Below are positions 22,401-31,655 of a stretch of DNA of 64,000 nt, one piece after another. This stretch comes from Branchiostoma lanceolatum (lineage: Eukaryota; Chordata; Leptocardii; Amphioxiformes; Branchiostomatidae), in contig NC_089723.1 of the NCBI RefSeq assembly GCF_035083965.1, positions 5,851,501 to 5,915,500 on the forward strand. Reading direction: 5' to 3'. A model generated the notes under the pieces. That model made no database searches and was not told where the DNA came from. It saw nothing but the letters and a program-made list of their open reading frames with translations. Position numbers and translations under genes: made by a program. Positions within the stretch are counted from its first letter, which is position 1. Each line of letters starts with the position of its first letter.

Positions 22401-25400
22401 AATGCGGGATGGTGCTGCGATCATCGAGGCAACCATTGTTTTGTAGTCAAAATTATTACGAAAATGTGTACACGATGTAGCGGTGTACAATTATTACAAC
22501 GATAACGGAAAATGTAATTTTTGTAGGATCTTTCTGTCAATGAGAATTGAACCTGGTGGGGCTCATGCTGTCTAAATTCACATAATAATCCATCCATTTA
22601 CGTACTGTATTTGAAAACCTCGACCTGGAAACATGCGAGTGGAATCCTCTTCATGGCGACCACCTGTCCATCGCGACCGTTTTTGCTCGGTCCGCCGGGT
22701 GGTCGCCTTGGGCAGGTTTGACTGTAGCTATATGGTGAAAAATTACTACCCTACATATACCTGAGTAACCTGAGGCACAAACATTGCAGTTTGGCAATGC
22801 AATGATACATACAGCATAGAATACAACACGGTGTATTCCGTATCGTCCGTGGTACTGGCCTGAGCGACCCGCAGGAGGTCCGGGACCAAGGGTGATGTGG
22901 AATACTCAGTGTTGTATTTTATTTATGTCATACCCACCCGAAAAAACATGTTTCAATGCGAAAAGCGTCAGAAAATGAGAGAGTTTTGTGTCCTCGAACA
23001 AATAAATTGTAACAACATTGATTCCAACCTCCAAATCCTGTATTCGAATTCAAAACAGCGGCGCAACCGGCACACTAGTAGTGCATTCTAAATATTCTAT
23101 GGAAGCCTGTGTGATAAAAGTAGAAGCCCGTGCGATAACACTGGTGACCCGGTCCAGAACACCTGTATCATAGGCAAGGAATATTACCGTATACCTGATA
23201 AAGAATTAGCCCCTTGGAGGTATGATGATGTGTTGCCCACTTCATCATATCCACCTGGTGTCTACACTTACAGTATTTAGAGCCATTTTGGGGTTGATAT
23301 TTTAAATGTTCCATGACTTTACCATACATGTAGATTTAGGTTATATTGTGAGCACATCTGTGAACCCAAATCATGGTTACACCCGAGATCAGTGAGGGGA
23401 CTTTGGACAGGATTCATGAGATTAGGATGGATATAATTGTGGTGCAGTGGTCTGAGCACTCTGCCTCTTGCCACACCTGGTTCAAATTGTGTGGGAGAGC
23501 GCAACTTGTATAAAAGTGCTTATGCACCTGTTTTGCCCTCCCTTTCACATTGTGATAAACTCAAATAAATAGATGAAAATAGATAAATAAATGCAGTGGA
23601 GCCGGTAACCCAAGTTCGTGCCGGGGCCTAGACATGACCAGAAAAGAGCTGCATCATTCTATCGGATGGGGACGTTAAGCCGGTGACCCCGTGTATGAGG
23701 GACCTCTGCATGTAAAGAGCCCAACACACTTATCGAGAAGAGTAGGGGTGATTCAGTGTGCTTGACCAAAAATACATGTGTGTGAGCTGTAGCAAAGCCG
23801 CATTGCACTGATATTAGTAATAGCTAAGGAAAAAGCGCCATGCTTTATCCTCAGTCTGAGGTTTGACTGCTCTACCTTTACCTTAATACAAGAGAGAAGT
23901 GTGCTTTGCTTTTCAGATGTTATGAAACAGTCTTTGAGTTGGATAATTAAACTTCAATACATGTTTAGCTGGTGTAGAGGACATGAAGACAGATGATTGG
24001 AACTACAGGTAGTTGGGATCTAGAAACTTGGCCTGGGTTGTCAATCCAAAATCATGATGACAGAAATTATGAAGTATTATGAAATATTTATTATGCTGAC
24101 TTTGGTCCACATCAAAAATGCATGAAAAAGGGAATATAATGATATGCTTCTCCATAGCCAAAACTGCTACTGTCTGAGACATTGTTGAGTTATGAAATGA
24201 AATAAAAACCATGCAAACTTAAATGGACTTACATGTACAGTATGGTTAGAAGGACGTGGTTAGGGTCTTAATCACAGCATAAGGGGTCTAAAGAACAGTT
24301 AAGGGGCCACTATGCTCAAACTCTGCTATCTAGAGCACTGACAAAAAATTTTGTACCTTGATTTTTCAGTTCTGCAGTAAGCGCTTCACGTACGCCTCCC
24401 ATCTGCAAAACCACATGTCCGTTCACTCTGTGGACAGGCCACACAAGTGTCCTCAGTGTCCCTCCAGCTTCAAGAGGAAAGACCAGCTCAAGTTCCACCA
24501 GAGGATCCACTCAGGGTTCAGGCCCTACCAGTGTAAGCTGTGTGACAAGACCTTTTACCACTCAGGTATGTGAAGAACTGTCTTTTTACAGTACAAGAGT
24601 CTGAAATAATGTTTGACAATTGTACTTTAGGTCCACCAAAAATAGTTACTCAAGCAACTGGATAGAATTTTGAAACAGACGTTTTAGACAGCATCCACTG
24701 TCTTTCGTCAGTGACTAAGGATAGGACTTGAAAACCAGATTTCATACCAAAACTCTGAATAGATATGTTAATGAGGTTAAGACAATTTAAGATGTCTTGA
24801 CGTAGTCTTCAAAAGAAGATTAATTCAAGATAAGGTTGTATACAAATAGTTCAATTAGCTGCTGTTGTTTTAGTACAGTAACTAAAGGTTGTTCTTCTGG
24901 GGGTGGGGGGTGGGTAAGTGCCTGAAAGTTCAACGCGTAGACCCCCTTTCCTGTTGAGGCTGGGATTGTACATCCTCCCACTTGTACTTTAGGTCCTTTT
25001 CCACTAGATAGTGTTTGCTGTGCAACCTTGCTGCAACCAAAGTTGGATTTGTTTGACCCTTGATTCTATAATTGGAACATGATGCATGGTTCAAAAGGGT
25101 AATTTACAGAACGACGAAACAAAATGACAATTTGATTTTTGTCTATGAAATTTGATTAACAATGTGTCAAGTATTTGGTTGTTTATTGGTTGCAGTGGAA
25201 AGGAGGTGTAAGAACAGGGTATACGAAATGTAGGTGTTGCTATCGCTAGATGATCATAAGGATTCAATTATGAAAATGTGAACATTTATTGGTCTAAGTC
25301 TAAACTTAAGGTAGTAGTATACATATTATATGTATAAAGTAATAATCAGGAAAGTCAGTCCTACAATCCATTTAAACTTATTGTTAAAATCGTAAGATTA

Positions 25401-27453
25401 CATAGATACATTTCATTCTTAAGATGGAATAGTTTATAAATGTACAAGTTTGTCCATAGGTCAATAGTCAAGTTGTAAAAAATAATGTATCTAAACCAAC
25501 TTATTCCACAGGATCCTTCAATGAACACATGAAAGTCCACACGGGCACTAAAGCACACCAGTGTCGCTTCTGCAACAAAGGGTTCACCAGTCGCAACAAC
25601 ATGCTCCGCCACCAAGAGCTACACTCATCCGACGGAAAATACAAGATATCCTACAAATGTAAGGAATGCAAAGCGAAATTCCCGACCAGAAAAATGGTCT
25701 CCCTTCACCAAAAGCAGGAACACGGCGACAAGAAATGTTTCGTCTGTGGAGAGATGTGTAAAGGAGGGAGGGATGGGTTGATAGAACACACCAGATTCCT
25801 CCATTCAGGGGAAAAGAAAAGGCTAGGGGACGAAAACGGTGCATCCAGCTCTCAACAAGGTGTTGTCTACCAGTGTGACATGTGCGAGACTGTGTTTGAG
25901 ATGAGGGCAGATCTAGTAGAACACATAAAAACACACGCGAACGATCCAATCCTGAAGTGTCCGTACTGCCAGGAGAGACACAAAGGGACGTATAAGCTAA
26001 ACGTACACATGAACATGCATGCAGGACAGAGAATGATGGTGCCCAAACTGGACACGAGTAGCGGTGCTATAGTTATTGTCATGCCAGGTTCCCAGGGACA
26101 GGACAGTGAGTCCCTTAAGAGTGCAGACAATATAGAAGAGACAACTTCAGATAATCCAGCAGCAGAGAAGGTCGTGCCTCAAGGTGGGAAGGTCTGTCTG
26201 TTAGGGGATGTTCCAGAGAGCCCAGGTAAGGAGCAAGTGTCCAAGGGGGCTGTGTTAGCAGCAGACAGTTCAGATCAAGGCCAAGCTACTCCAAGCAAAG
26301 GAAAACAGAGCAGACCAGCAAAGGGGACCGTTGCAGAGAAGTTGGGACAGTTGAGATCACAAGATGGGGAGAACAGAAAGGCAGGCACAGGGGATGGGGA
26401 GACTCCAGTAGGAACTGGAAGGAGAGGCAGGGGAAGAGGTAGAGGTAAGTATCTCTGCATCAACTACAACTGGTTTATTTATTTGTTTATTGAAATTCAC
26501 CACACACGTGGATGGGTTGAAAGAACAGGTGAAAGAGCTTTTCTGGCTCTCACCCCAGAAACACATACATTTGTACATCGTTAAACAACAAAATAATCAA
26601 ATTAAACATAATTGAACATATTGCACTGGAAACTACAAAAGCCAACACTACAACCAGAGAATGATTTGATTTTTTTTAATAAAGAAACTGAAAAAAGTGA
26701 AAGGTTGTGGACAGGCTATTCTCACTCATCCAACTTGCATGTTGCTGGAAAGGGTTGCAGTCCTTACGTTGGGACATAAAGTCATGGTCCACTGTTGAAA
26801 AGAGCTAGGGGAAAAATGAACCTGTATAAACTGAGCATAGCATCTGTCTTCTCTGTCACAACTAGTGAAAGAGTAGCTCAACTCTCCATTGAGCTAAACT
26901 GGTTGGAAATCACATTCTTTTCTTAAAAAAAATAGGATATAGGAGATTCTTTGTACACAACCAGGTATTGATCTCACCTGCTAACGTTTCGATGTCTATC
27001 AGACACCTTCTTCAGAGCTTCTGACTGGAGTACTGCTTCTCACCGCTATAAGTAGCCGATGAAGGTGGTTGTGTACAAAGAATCTCCTATATCCTATATT
27101 CTACCAACCTGATGAAATTATTTTTCGGATGCAAAAAAATGTTCCTCACATCGCTACCCTGTTCCCCTCTCTGTGCAGGTAGAGGAAGACGAAGCTCCAG
27201 ACCATCGCTGTCACCAGGTTACCGCCCCATCCTCCCCAGCAGCCTGATGAACCCCCCGGGGTCCACCCCGCTGAGACCCAGGGGTCCGCAGCAACCCATA
27301 ATCATTCTTCAGTCCCAGACAGGGGTGGGGCATGTACAGCCTGTAGTGCTGGCTGTGCCCCCGGCCTCACCAGGTGTGGTCATGTTGCCTCGAGGGCTGA
27401 CAGTGCCCCAACAGCCTGGCAATGTTGTCATATCTGCTAAACCTGGACAGTGA
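15716..27453 (+). CDS. BTB-ZF gene, zinc-finger isoform (4 coding exons, 722 aa)
   Basis: Joining 15716-16480, 24370-24565, 25512-26444 and 27179-27453 gives 2169 nt with phases 0, 1 and 1 that all match. Both internal junctions split C2H2 fingers and restore them exactly: ZF2 becomes CKFCSKRF...H and ZF4 becomes CKLCDKTFYHSGSFNEHMKVH. About nine fingers result; ZF6 and ZF7 are variant. The tail is rich in Ser, Gly and Arg, with an RG-rich, AT-hook-like stretch (GTGRRGRGRGRGRGRR) across the last junction and a Pro/Val-rich C-terminus. A long first intron of 7.9 kb contains the alternative CXC exon. It is a probable sequence-specific transcription factor. Confidence 0.85.
16625..16995 (-). mobile_element. 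tRNA-derived SINE, family C, copy 1
   Basis: Read on the minus strand it starts with a tRNA-like head (B-box complement in gggatcgatcctggg, near 16950). The conserved body (ggacgtccctaaccgaggctagg) recurs at 37145-37385 and 43625-43955, all in the same orientation. Confidence 0.7.
17729..20428 (+). CDS. alternative 3'-terminal exon with three CXC (MSL2/TSO1-like) clusters
   Basis: An acceptor (ttttgtgtctttgcag) ends at 17728, and the frame runs open for 899 codons in phase 0, the phase of the BTB exon. After a Lys tract (KLKKKKKKKW) come three Cys clusters: about 17830-17950 (CTCG...CSCYRQYRMCSPKCYCKHC), 17985-18125 (CSCGKND...CRCYNCGN) and 18375-18505 (CSCGKND...CHCCNCGN). Their C-x-C and C-x3-C-x-C-x2-C spacing resembles the DNA-binding CXC domain of MSL2 and the tesmin/TSO1 class. 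The rest is Ser/Lys-rich, with an acidic block (SDSGDSDEEHSDNS) and basic blocks, and looks disordered and nuclear. Spliced to the BTB exon it gives 1154 aa. It could instead be a separate gene with unseen 5' exons. Confidence 0.8.
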   Translation, partial: AAGPKVLKAGIVKLKKKKKKKWETRDPIDGSRIACTCGVGDLQYTGDRCGTARCSCYRQYRMCSPKCYCKHCTNNVPITKPDSIVASCSCGKNDKARGENLSLERCVMSLRCACCKANRPCGRHCRCYNCGNKADVATAQDPPKGDASLVKEVPDLKEHYDRYLAKHRVKVIKGSVADILEKMKTSGTPGPSPSLHIPLPHSQAQTRPKQTVPSKGCSCGKNDKKKGGTSRCVMDVRCACIKASRPCGRNCHCCNCGNKADGPVTTAQAPSKGDASLVKEGPAPGQQSVPQHKVLEGSVGAMLENMRTSGTTKTAEGQTVTGGQDHRNTRNEPSKDAQTTELASAVAWIQSSQVQAEPVRPLPAVQVPNSQAPAVGGVMKWLCVSRVVQPVKVTGSLHVVSGNNVASPSNTGSQPSSVADASSQQTQMTPEANNINREKQIVDQETLDSETRSCTPEAATASSSDGQDNDSMKRCSPDKSKKDSQQASKDQSEGEAVEDEAPTENLQNRAEESVPEDHLQSSSTREKLGQTEKRVRTRNKRPSQSLQPTIVLTRLYLRSNRVNVKELESMDENAPRQASTPSKPSVGETPDTREPRDSERHPSSNIPKGRAPKAKKRQRKKKPVSKQEATKEMETTNTGRESGTNVGMQEAQGDGSWSSRLRRDRKRTWKSTSGEWVSVSDSGDSDEEHSDNSFEKDYASNSDVSSDEDEALEDEEESEDKELQLRKKALLKKQRSGPKKHKPNTIGDLLEKGEDPNKSLQEIVSEQQGKQKRRKRAPAKGPKKAASSVPVRQLLKSRKKEEGPKVIPGWLEEWKKSLSPGTKHTPGSKVAKKSGKEGEGSGVSVEQRDQAPSAGPSTQHQAVPVHHAGTEEEQSTTDQQPAVHTDSATIKDTVIVEEL
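20429..21300 (+). promoter_or_regulatory. 3' UTR of the CXC exon with polyadenylation signal
   Basis: A canonical aataaa lies at 21277-21282, about 850 nt after the stop, followed by a T/G-rich stretch. The UTR contains the perfect inverted repeat at 21011-21087. Confidence 0.6.
21011..21087. repeat. perfect 32-bp inverted repeat, 13-nt loop
   Basis: tagcctggaatccaaaccta... at 21011-21042 is exactly inverted at 21056-21087. In the CXC transcript it would form a long uninterrupted hairpin. It is probably a small foldback element. Confidence 0.95.
21385..22724. mobile_element. non-autonomous Tigger/pogo-like DNA transposon (1.34 kb)
   Basis: The ends are cagtcaaacctgcc(t/c)a and its inverse, each flanked by TA, as expected for Tc1/mariner-pogo elements. 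Subterminal ggcgaccacct/gcgaccg motifs are repeated at both ends. No transposase frame survives; the longest frame inside (22096-22284) has no DDE features. Confidence 0.7.
22812..22922. repeat. imperfect palindromic element
   Basis: agaatacaacacggtgtattcc pairs with ggaatactcagtgttgtatt around a GC-rich centre. From 22923 to 24369 only SINE pieces (a head at about 23440-23530, family D at 23594-23885) and a MITE scrap near 24190-24242 are visible. Confidence 0.5.
24370..24565 (+). CDS. BTB-ZF gene, second zinc-finger exon
   Basis: The acceptor tgatttttcag precedes it. It completes ZF2 (FCSKRFTYASHLQNHMSVH), contains ZF3 (CPQCPSSFKRKDQLKFHQRIH) and starts ZF4 (CKLCDKTFYHS), and the donor gtatgt follows. 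It is 196 nt long and ends one base into a Gly codon. Confidence 0.9.
25512..26444 (+). CDS. BTB-ZF gene, third zinc-finger exon
   Basis: The acceptor ttattccacag precedes it. It completes ZF4 and encodes ZF5 (CRFCNKGFTSRNNMLRHQELH), variant ZF6 and ZF7 (CKECKAKF..., CFVCGEMCKGG...), ZF8 (CDMCETVFEMRADLVEHIKTH) and ZF9 (CPYCQERHKGTYKLNVHMNMH). A Ser/Lys-rich linker with an AT-hook-like SRPAKG follows, then a Gly-Arg run cut by the gtaagt donor. Confidence 0.9.
26936..27118. mobile_element. foldback element in the last BTB-ZF intron
   Basis: gatataggagattctttgta near 26936 pairs with its inverse at about 27077-27096. The interior (acaccttcttcagagcttct) also occurs inverted at 42280-42480, so the element is dispersed. 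Confidence 0.7.
27179..27453 (+). CDS. BTB-ZF gene, last coding exon
   Basis: The acceptor cctctctgtgcag precedes it. The exon completes the Gly-Arg run (RGRRSSRPS), encodes a Pro/Val/Gln-rich tail (PQQPIIILQS, VVMLPRGLTV) and ends with tga at 27451. The tail has no known domain. Confidence 0.85.
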
Positions 27454-27478
27454 TGCTCCCACAAAATCTGTAGCCACA

Positions 27479-28560
27479 CCTTTCAATGTATTTGACAAAA
27501 TTGCTGTATGATATCAAAGTTCAAAGTTTGAATCTTCTTAATAACATGGACTGGTTTCTATACTGCTATAAGGTTCTGTGTGAAACAAAATAAGACTTGA
27601 TTTTGGCGACATTTTGCAAATCTTATACCTTTAGCAAGCAACGGAGAGCCCGCAGCAGCCCATAATCATTCTGCAGTCTCAGACAGGGGTGGGGCATGTA
27701 CAGCCTGTGGTGCTGGCTGTACCTCCAACCTCATGAGCTCACCAGCTGGTGTGGTCATGATGCCTCGAGGGCTGCCTGTGCCCCAACAGACTGGCAATGT
27801 TGTTTTATTTGCTAAACCTGTACACTAACGCTCATGTTTGTCTCATACAAAACCTGTAGCTACACATTTCAATGTCAATGTTTTTGACAAAATTGCTTGA
27901 CTTGTATAGTGTCAAAATTCAAAGTTTGATACTTCTTCTTGATTACATGAACTGGTTTCTTTATTTATATATGGTTCTGTGTGAAATAAAATAAGACATT
28001 TTGCAAATTTCATACCTTTAGCAAGCAATATAGTCTCCTACAAAACCTGTTACCACACCTTTCAATGTATTTGACAAAATTGCTTGCTTAAAGACTTATA
28101 TAATATAAAAATTCAAAGTTTGAAACTTCTTTTGAATAGCATGAACTAATTTCTTTACTGAAATATGGTTCTGTGTGAAACAAAATGAAACTTAATTTTG
28201 AAGACATTTTGCAAATTTCATACCTTTAGGAAGCAATAGTCTCCTACAAAACCTGTTACCACACCTTTCAATGTATTTGACAAAATTACTTGCTTAAAGA
28301 CTTGTATAATATCAGAATTCAAAGTTTGAAACTTCTTCTTGATAACAGAAACTAATTTCTTTACTGATATATGGTTCTGTGTGAAACAAAATAAAACTTG
28401 ATTTTGGCGACACATTTCATACCTTTAGCACGCAATAATCTCCTACAAAACCTGTTACCATACCTTTCGATGTACTTGACAAAATTGCTTGCGTAAAGAC
28501 TTGTATAATATAAATATTCAAAGTTTGAAAATTCTTCTTAATTACATAAACTAGTTTCTT
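27479..28560 (+). repeat. about 200-bp tandem repeat in the BTB-ZF 3' UTR
   Basis: The block caatgta-ttgacaaaattgct recurs near 27486, 27870, 28060, 28270 and 28466, each followed by attcaaagtttgaaa and a ctgtgtgaaa-aaaataa stretch. Several units therefore carry aataaa-like hexamers. The second unit also contains a decayed copy of the last coding exon (27648-27830). Confidence 0.85.
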
Positions 28561-29265
28561 TAATGACAGTTTTCAAGTTTCTCCTGTTTTTGAGAAAGAC
28601 AGTGGTTTTTGTCATTGTTAATTGCCATTGGGCACTCATTTCTATTGAAGTATGATGTAGAAACATGTACAGTTGATAGAGAGCTGCAAATTTAAAAGTT
28701 TGATGATTGTGATGATTATTTCTGTAAGAGTTTTTCAGGTGGTATGAATTTTTATTTTGTAAGCAAAGTTTCAGATGTCTGTTAGAGAAGGAAGATAAAT
28801 GTACATGTTGTAGTGGAATGCAAAAGCAAACAAATTTACGTTATTAAAGGTCTTACAAATGTTGCTGCAAAGGACCAAGTTTGCGTGAAGAGTAACACCA
28901 ATGCATACAGAATATTTGCATGGGAAGTGTAGTGAAGTGAAGAAGAGATCACTGTCTACTTTACCTTATGTGTACCAAATATCAATAAATGAAGCTCAGA
29001 AACCATTACTTTTTTGGAGACATTTCTTCATAATGTGCATGTATGTATACATACAAGACATTAGTGACTATACCAAAAACATAAAAATGTATATGCATGT
29101 GTTGGTCTTACGTATTACTGCAATATATCAGGTTTGCAGCTTTTTTGAATAATTATGTATGTAAAACTTGTTTATACCATTTAATGTCCAACCATGTAAC
29201 TATTGTAGTATTCCACAGTCAGTTTGGATCTGTTATTCAACGGTACCATTCTTATTCTTGAAGAG

Positions 29266-29271
29266 AATAAA
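29266..29271 (+). terminator. candidate distal polyadenylation signal of the BTB-ZF gene
   Basis: aataaa, 1.8 kb after the stop. Proximal candidates lie in the tandem repeat near 27985 and 28390. Between here and the SYNRG stop at 31416 I see no gene, only repeats such as the gctgtacaatttagaatt blocks at 30597-30780. Confidence 0.35.
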
Positions 29272-31227
29272 ATCTCCCATTGGCTCAGATGTACGTATAA
29301 TTGGGGAAGTGTTGGCTTAGGCAGTTTGTGCCGTGGGATTATACTGTATAAGGCACAAAGCCATGGTATAACTTATATAAGATGTGGGTAGTAAATCTAA
29401 GGCTGAAACCATTTATGTACTTTGAAAACCACCTGAGAACTGGATGTACGTTTGACGTCATGCAAAACTGCCAGATGGTGCATGGTGTTTCCTAAAGCCA
29501 AATGGTGATTACATAAACAGGCTGACGCATACAGAATATTTCTATACTTTGTAATAGTTTACCACGTTAGTTTCACCATGCGAAAGTTGCGATTGATTTC
29601 TATTATTCTGTGATTTCCGCTTATAGATGGTTACACCAATCCTAAGAAGCACCTCTACAAAAATTATCCAATTCAGCCAGTTGTGGCTGCGACTTTTTTT
29701 TCTGTATCTTATCATGTTGATAAAATAAACCATTCATTTATTCAGCGACCAAAATAGGACTTGCATAACAAATAGTTTTATAACTGGAATATGATGCAAG
29801 ATGTCGGTATTTTTTAAAAGACAACAAAACTCAGAAAAACGTTCTTTTTATCTATGAAATTCACTGCGTGATGTGTCAAATGTTTGGTTGTTCAGCAGGT
29901 TAATACAGCCTCTAACAGAAAGAGGCTGTAACAGTATTGTAAACCTCTAATTTACACTCCTGAAAAGTTCTCCTACAGTTTTTGAAGAGCACTGAATCTC
30001 AAGACAAAAAACACAAGGTCACATAAAATTTGGATACAATAATCATCAATTTAATATTCTTTACTGTGTACAATCCATTTTTCTTAACAGCTACTTTTCT
30101 TTTCATGATCAGAACCATTTTAATGTGCACGTGTTGATCCTATGATTGGCAATATGACTCATACTTTGTAATACTCTTGTACATAAAATGAACCAATAAT
30201 GGCTTCTCCATGTTGGTTTAATTAAATAAGGTTTTGTTAATTACACATGTTAAGATCTGGTGCAGCAAGTCCGGAATTAGTTCCTGTATATTCATATATC
30301 ATGTATATATATATATATTACAACCTGAAATTTATTTCATTTCATATGAATGCCACAGATGACCTAAATTACTCTCATCAAATACAGTGTTCCTCCAGTC
30401 CAAAAATATTCACATTCCATATTCTGAATGAAACATTAAATTTTGCCTCCCCAATTCTTGTGGAAAGATATATTTTCAATTCTAACCTTGCTGCATCTCA
30501 GACATTCTTTTAACCAAGGCATTCTCTATGGTACCCTCTTGGTACAGAGATGGTAATTTAGAGTAACAGTCTTGGATAAACGGGGTATTTGATTAAAAGA
30601 AATTACATATCATATATGCTGTACAATTTAGAATTGTCAAGATACCGGCACAGAGATGGTAGCTTTAGAGTAACAGTTTTGGATAACAGGATATTTGATG
30701 AAAAGAAATCACATATCAAATATGCTGTACAATTTAGAATTATCAAGATAGAATGTACTTTTGACAAGCAAGCCGCCAACTAGATCCAAACCATTCCAAA
30801 GCCAGGGATCTACAAAGTCCTCACTGCATCAGTGCATGTCAATTACATGTACATAGCTAATGGAACAAGGAGGGATTGTGTATGTTTGGGGTGGGTAAAA
30901 ACATGGAAGCAGGTTGGTGGTTAGTAACGGTGCGGTCACATTCAACATAAGATTTTGATGTTGTAGGATTTTCAAGCAAGCTGTGACAGAGGCAAATATC
31001 AACTGACCAACGAGGATCTCAGACGGCCTTTTCGGTAACAAGACGGCTGAATTTTGTAAGACTCTTACACGACTACCTCAAGAATACCCTCAGTTTGCAA
31101 TTGTATGATCATACAATGAATGCGATCCAGCCCTCATCATCTATTTTCTTGTGTCAACTTCCTTGTCATGTCAACTTTCTAAAAGCTTCCTGTCTACTTC
31201 TTGGTATGGAAAAATTCTTGTTCAGAG

Positions 31228-31423
31228 TACTGTAAATGCAGAAATGTTTGCGTTGGTTTTATGTTTGCGGTTGTCGCGGCAACCGTTTCACCACTAACAT
31301 AAAACCATCGCGAACATTTTTGTCCAATACTGTAGCAGTATGTGACTATAATGCTTTCGTGAATGCTCCATTTTCGTTTTAGCGCGAAATAAAAACCATG
31401 CAAACTTAAATGCATTTACAGTA
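31228..31423. mobile_element. MITE of the 'tactgtaaatgc' family overlapping the SYNRG stop codon
   Basis: It is full length: left TIR tactgtaaatgcagaaatgt, right end tgcatttacagta. Sister copies are at 35241-35443, 49675-49887, 54448-54659 and a 64-bp deletion derivative at 45594-45657. The right TIR covers the last bases of the SYNRG coding sequence. Confidence 0.85.
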
Positions 31424-31655
31424 GCTCTCTCAGAGGCAGCGCGGGAAGTGTAGAGTTGACCCTGTTGACCCAGAAATTGGCGCAGGGCGCGTGGTACTGT
31501 CGTCCGCCGTAGTTCAGCTTGTTGCAGTCGTCCTGGCGGTCGAACGCCTTGCTGCGGGAATCCACGCTCAGCAGGCACACCCCGCAGGCTAGCTGGGCGT
31601 CGCTGATGCCGGGTTTCAGCGCGCCCGTGCTGAAGTCCAGCGACCCTGGTTCAGG
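31416..31655 (-). CDS. SYNRG: SYNRG last exon (conserved C-terminal domain)
   Basis: The acceptor gtcttcccag gives PEPGSLDFSTGALKPGI, CGVCLLSVDSRSKAFD, NYGGRQYHAPCANFWVN and an end at RELL. The Cys/His set (CGVC, YHAPCANFW) is a hallmark of the synergin C-terminus and may bind metal. A nearer acceptor (ccag at 31646) would break the frame, so the upstream one was chosen. Confidence 0.9.
   Translation of the reverse strand, partial: PEPGSLDFSTGALKPGISDAQLACGVCLLSVDSRSKAFDRQDDCNKLNYGGRQYHAPCANFWVNRVNSTLPALPLRELL

Noticed and set aside
27480..28560. CRISPR-like array
   Set aside because: The units are about 200 bp, diverged, without short identical repeats and unique spacers, and sit in a eukaryotic 3' UTR.
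31641..31655. Alternative acceptor at 31646 for the last SYNRG exon
   Set aside because: It would shift the frame; using the acceptor at 31656 keeps phase 0 and restores PEPGSLDF, which matches the family.
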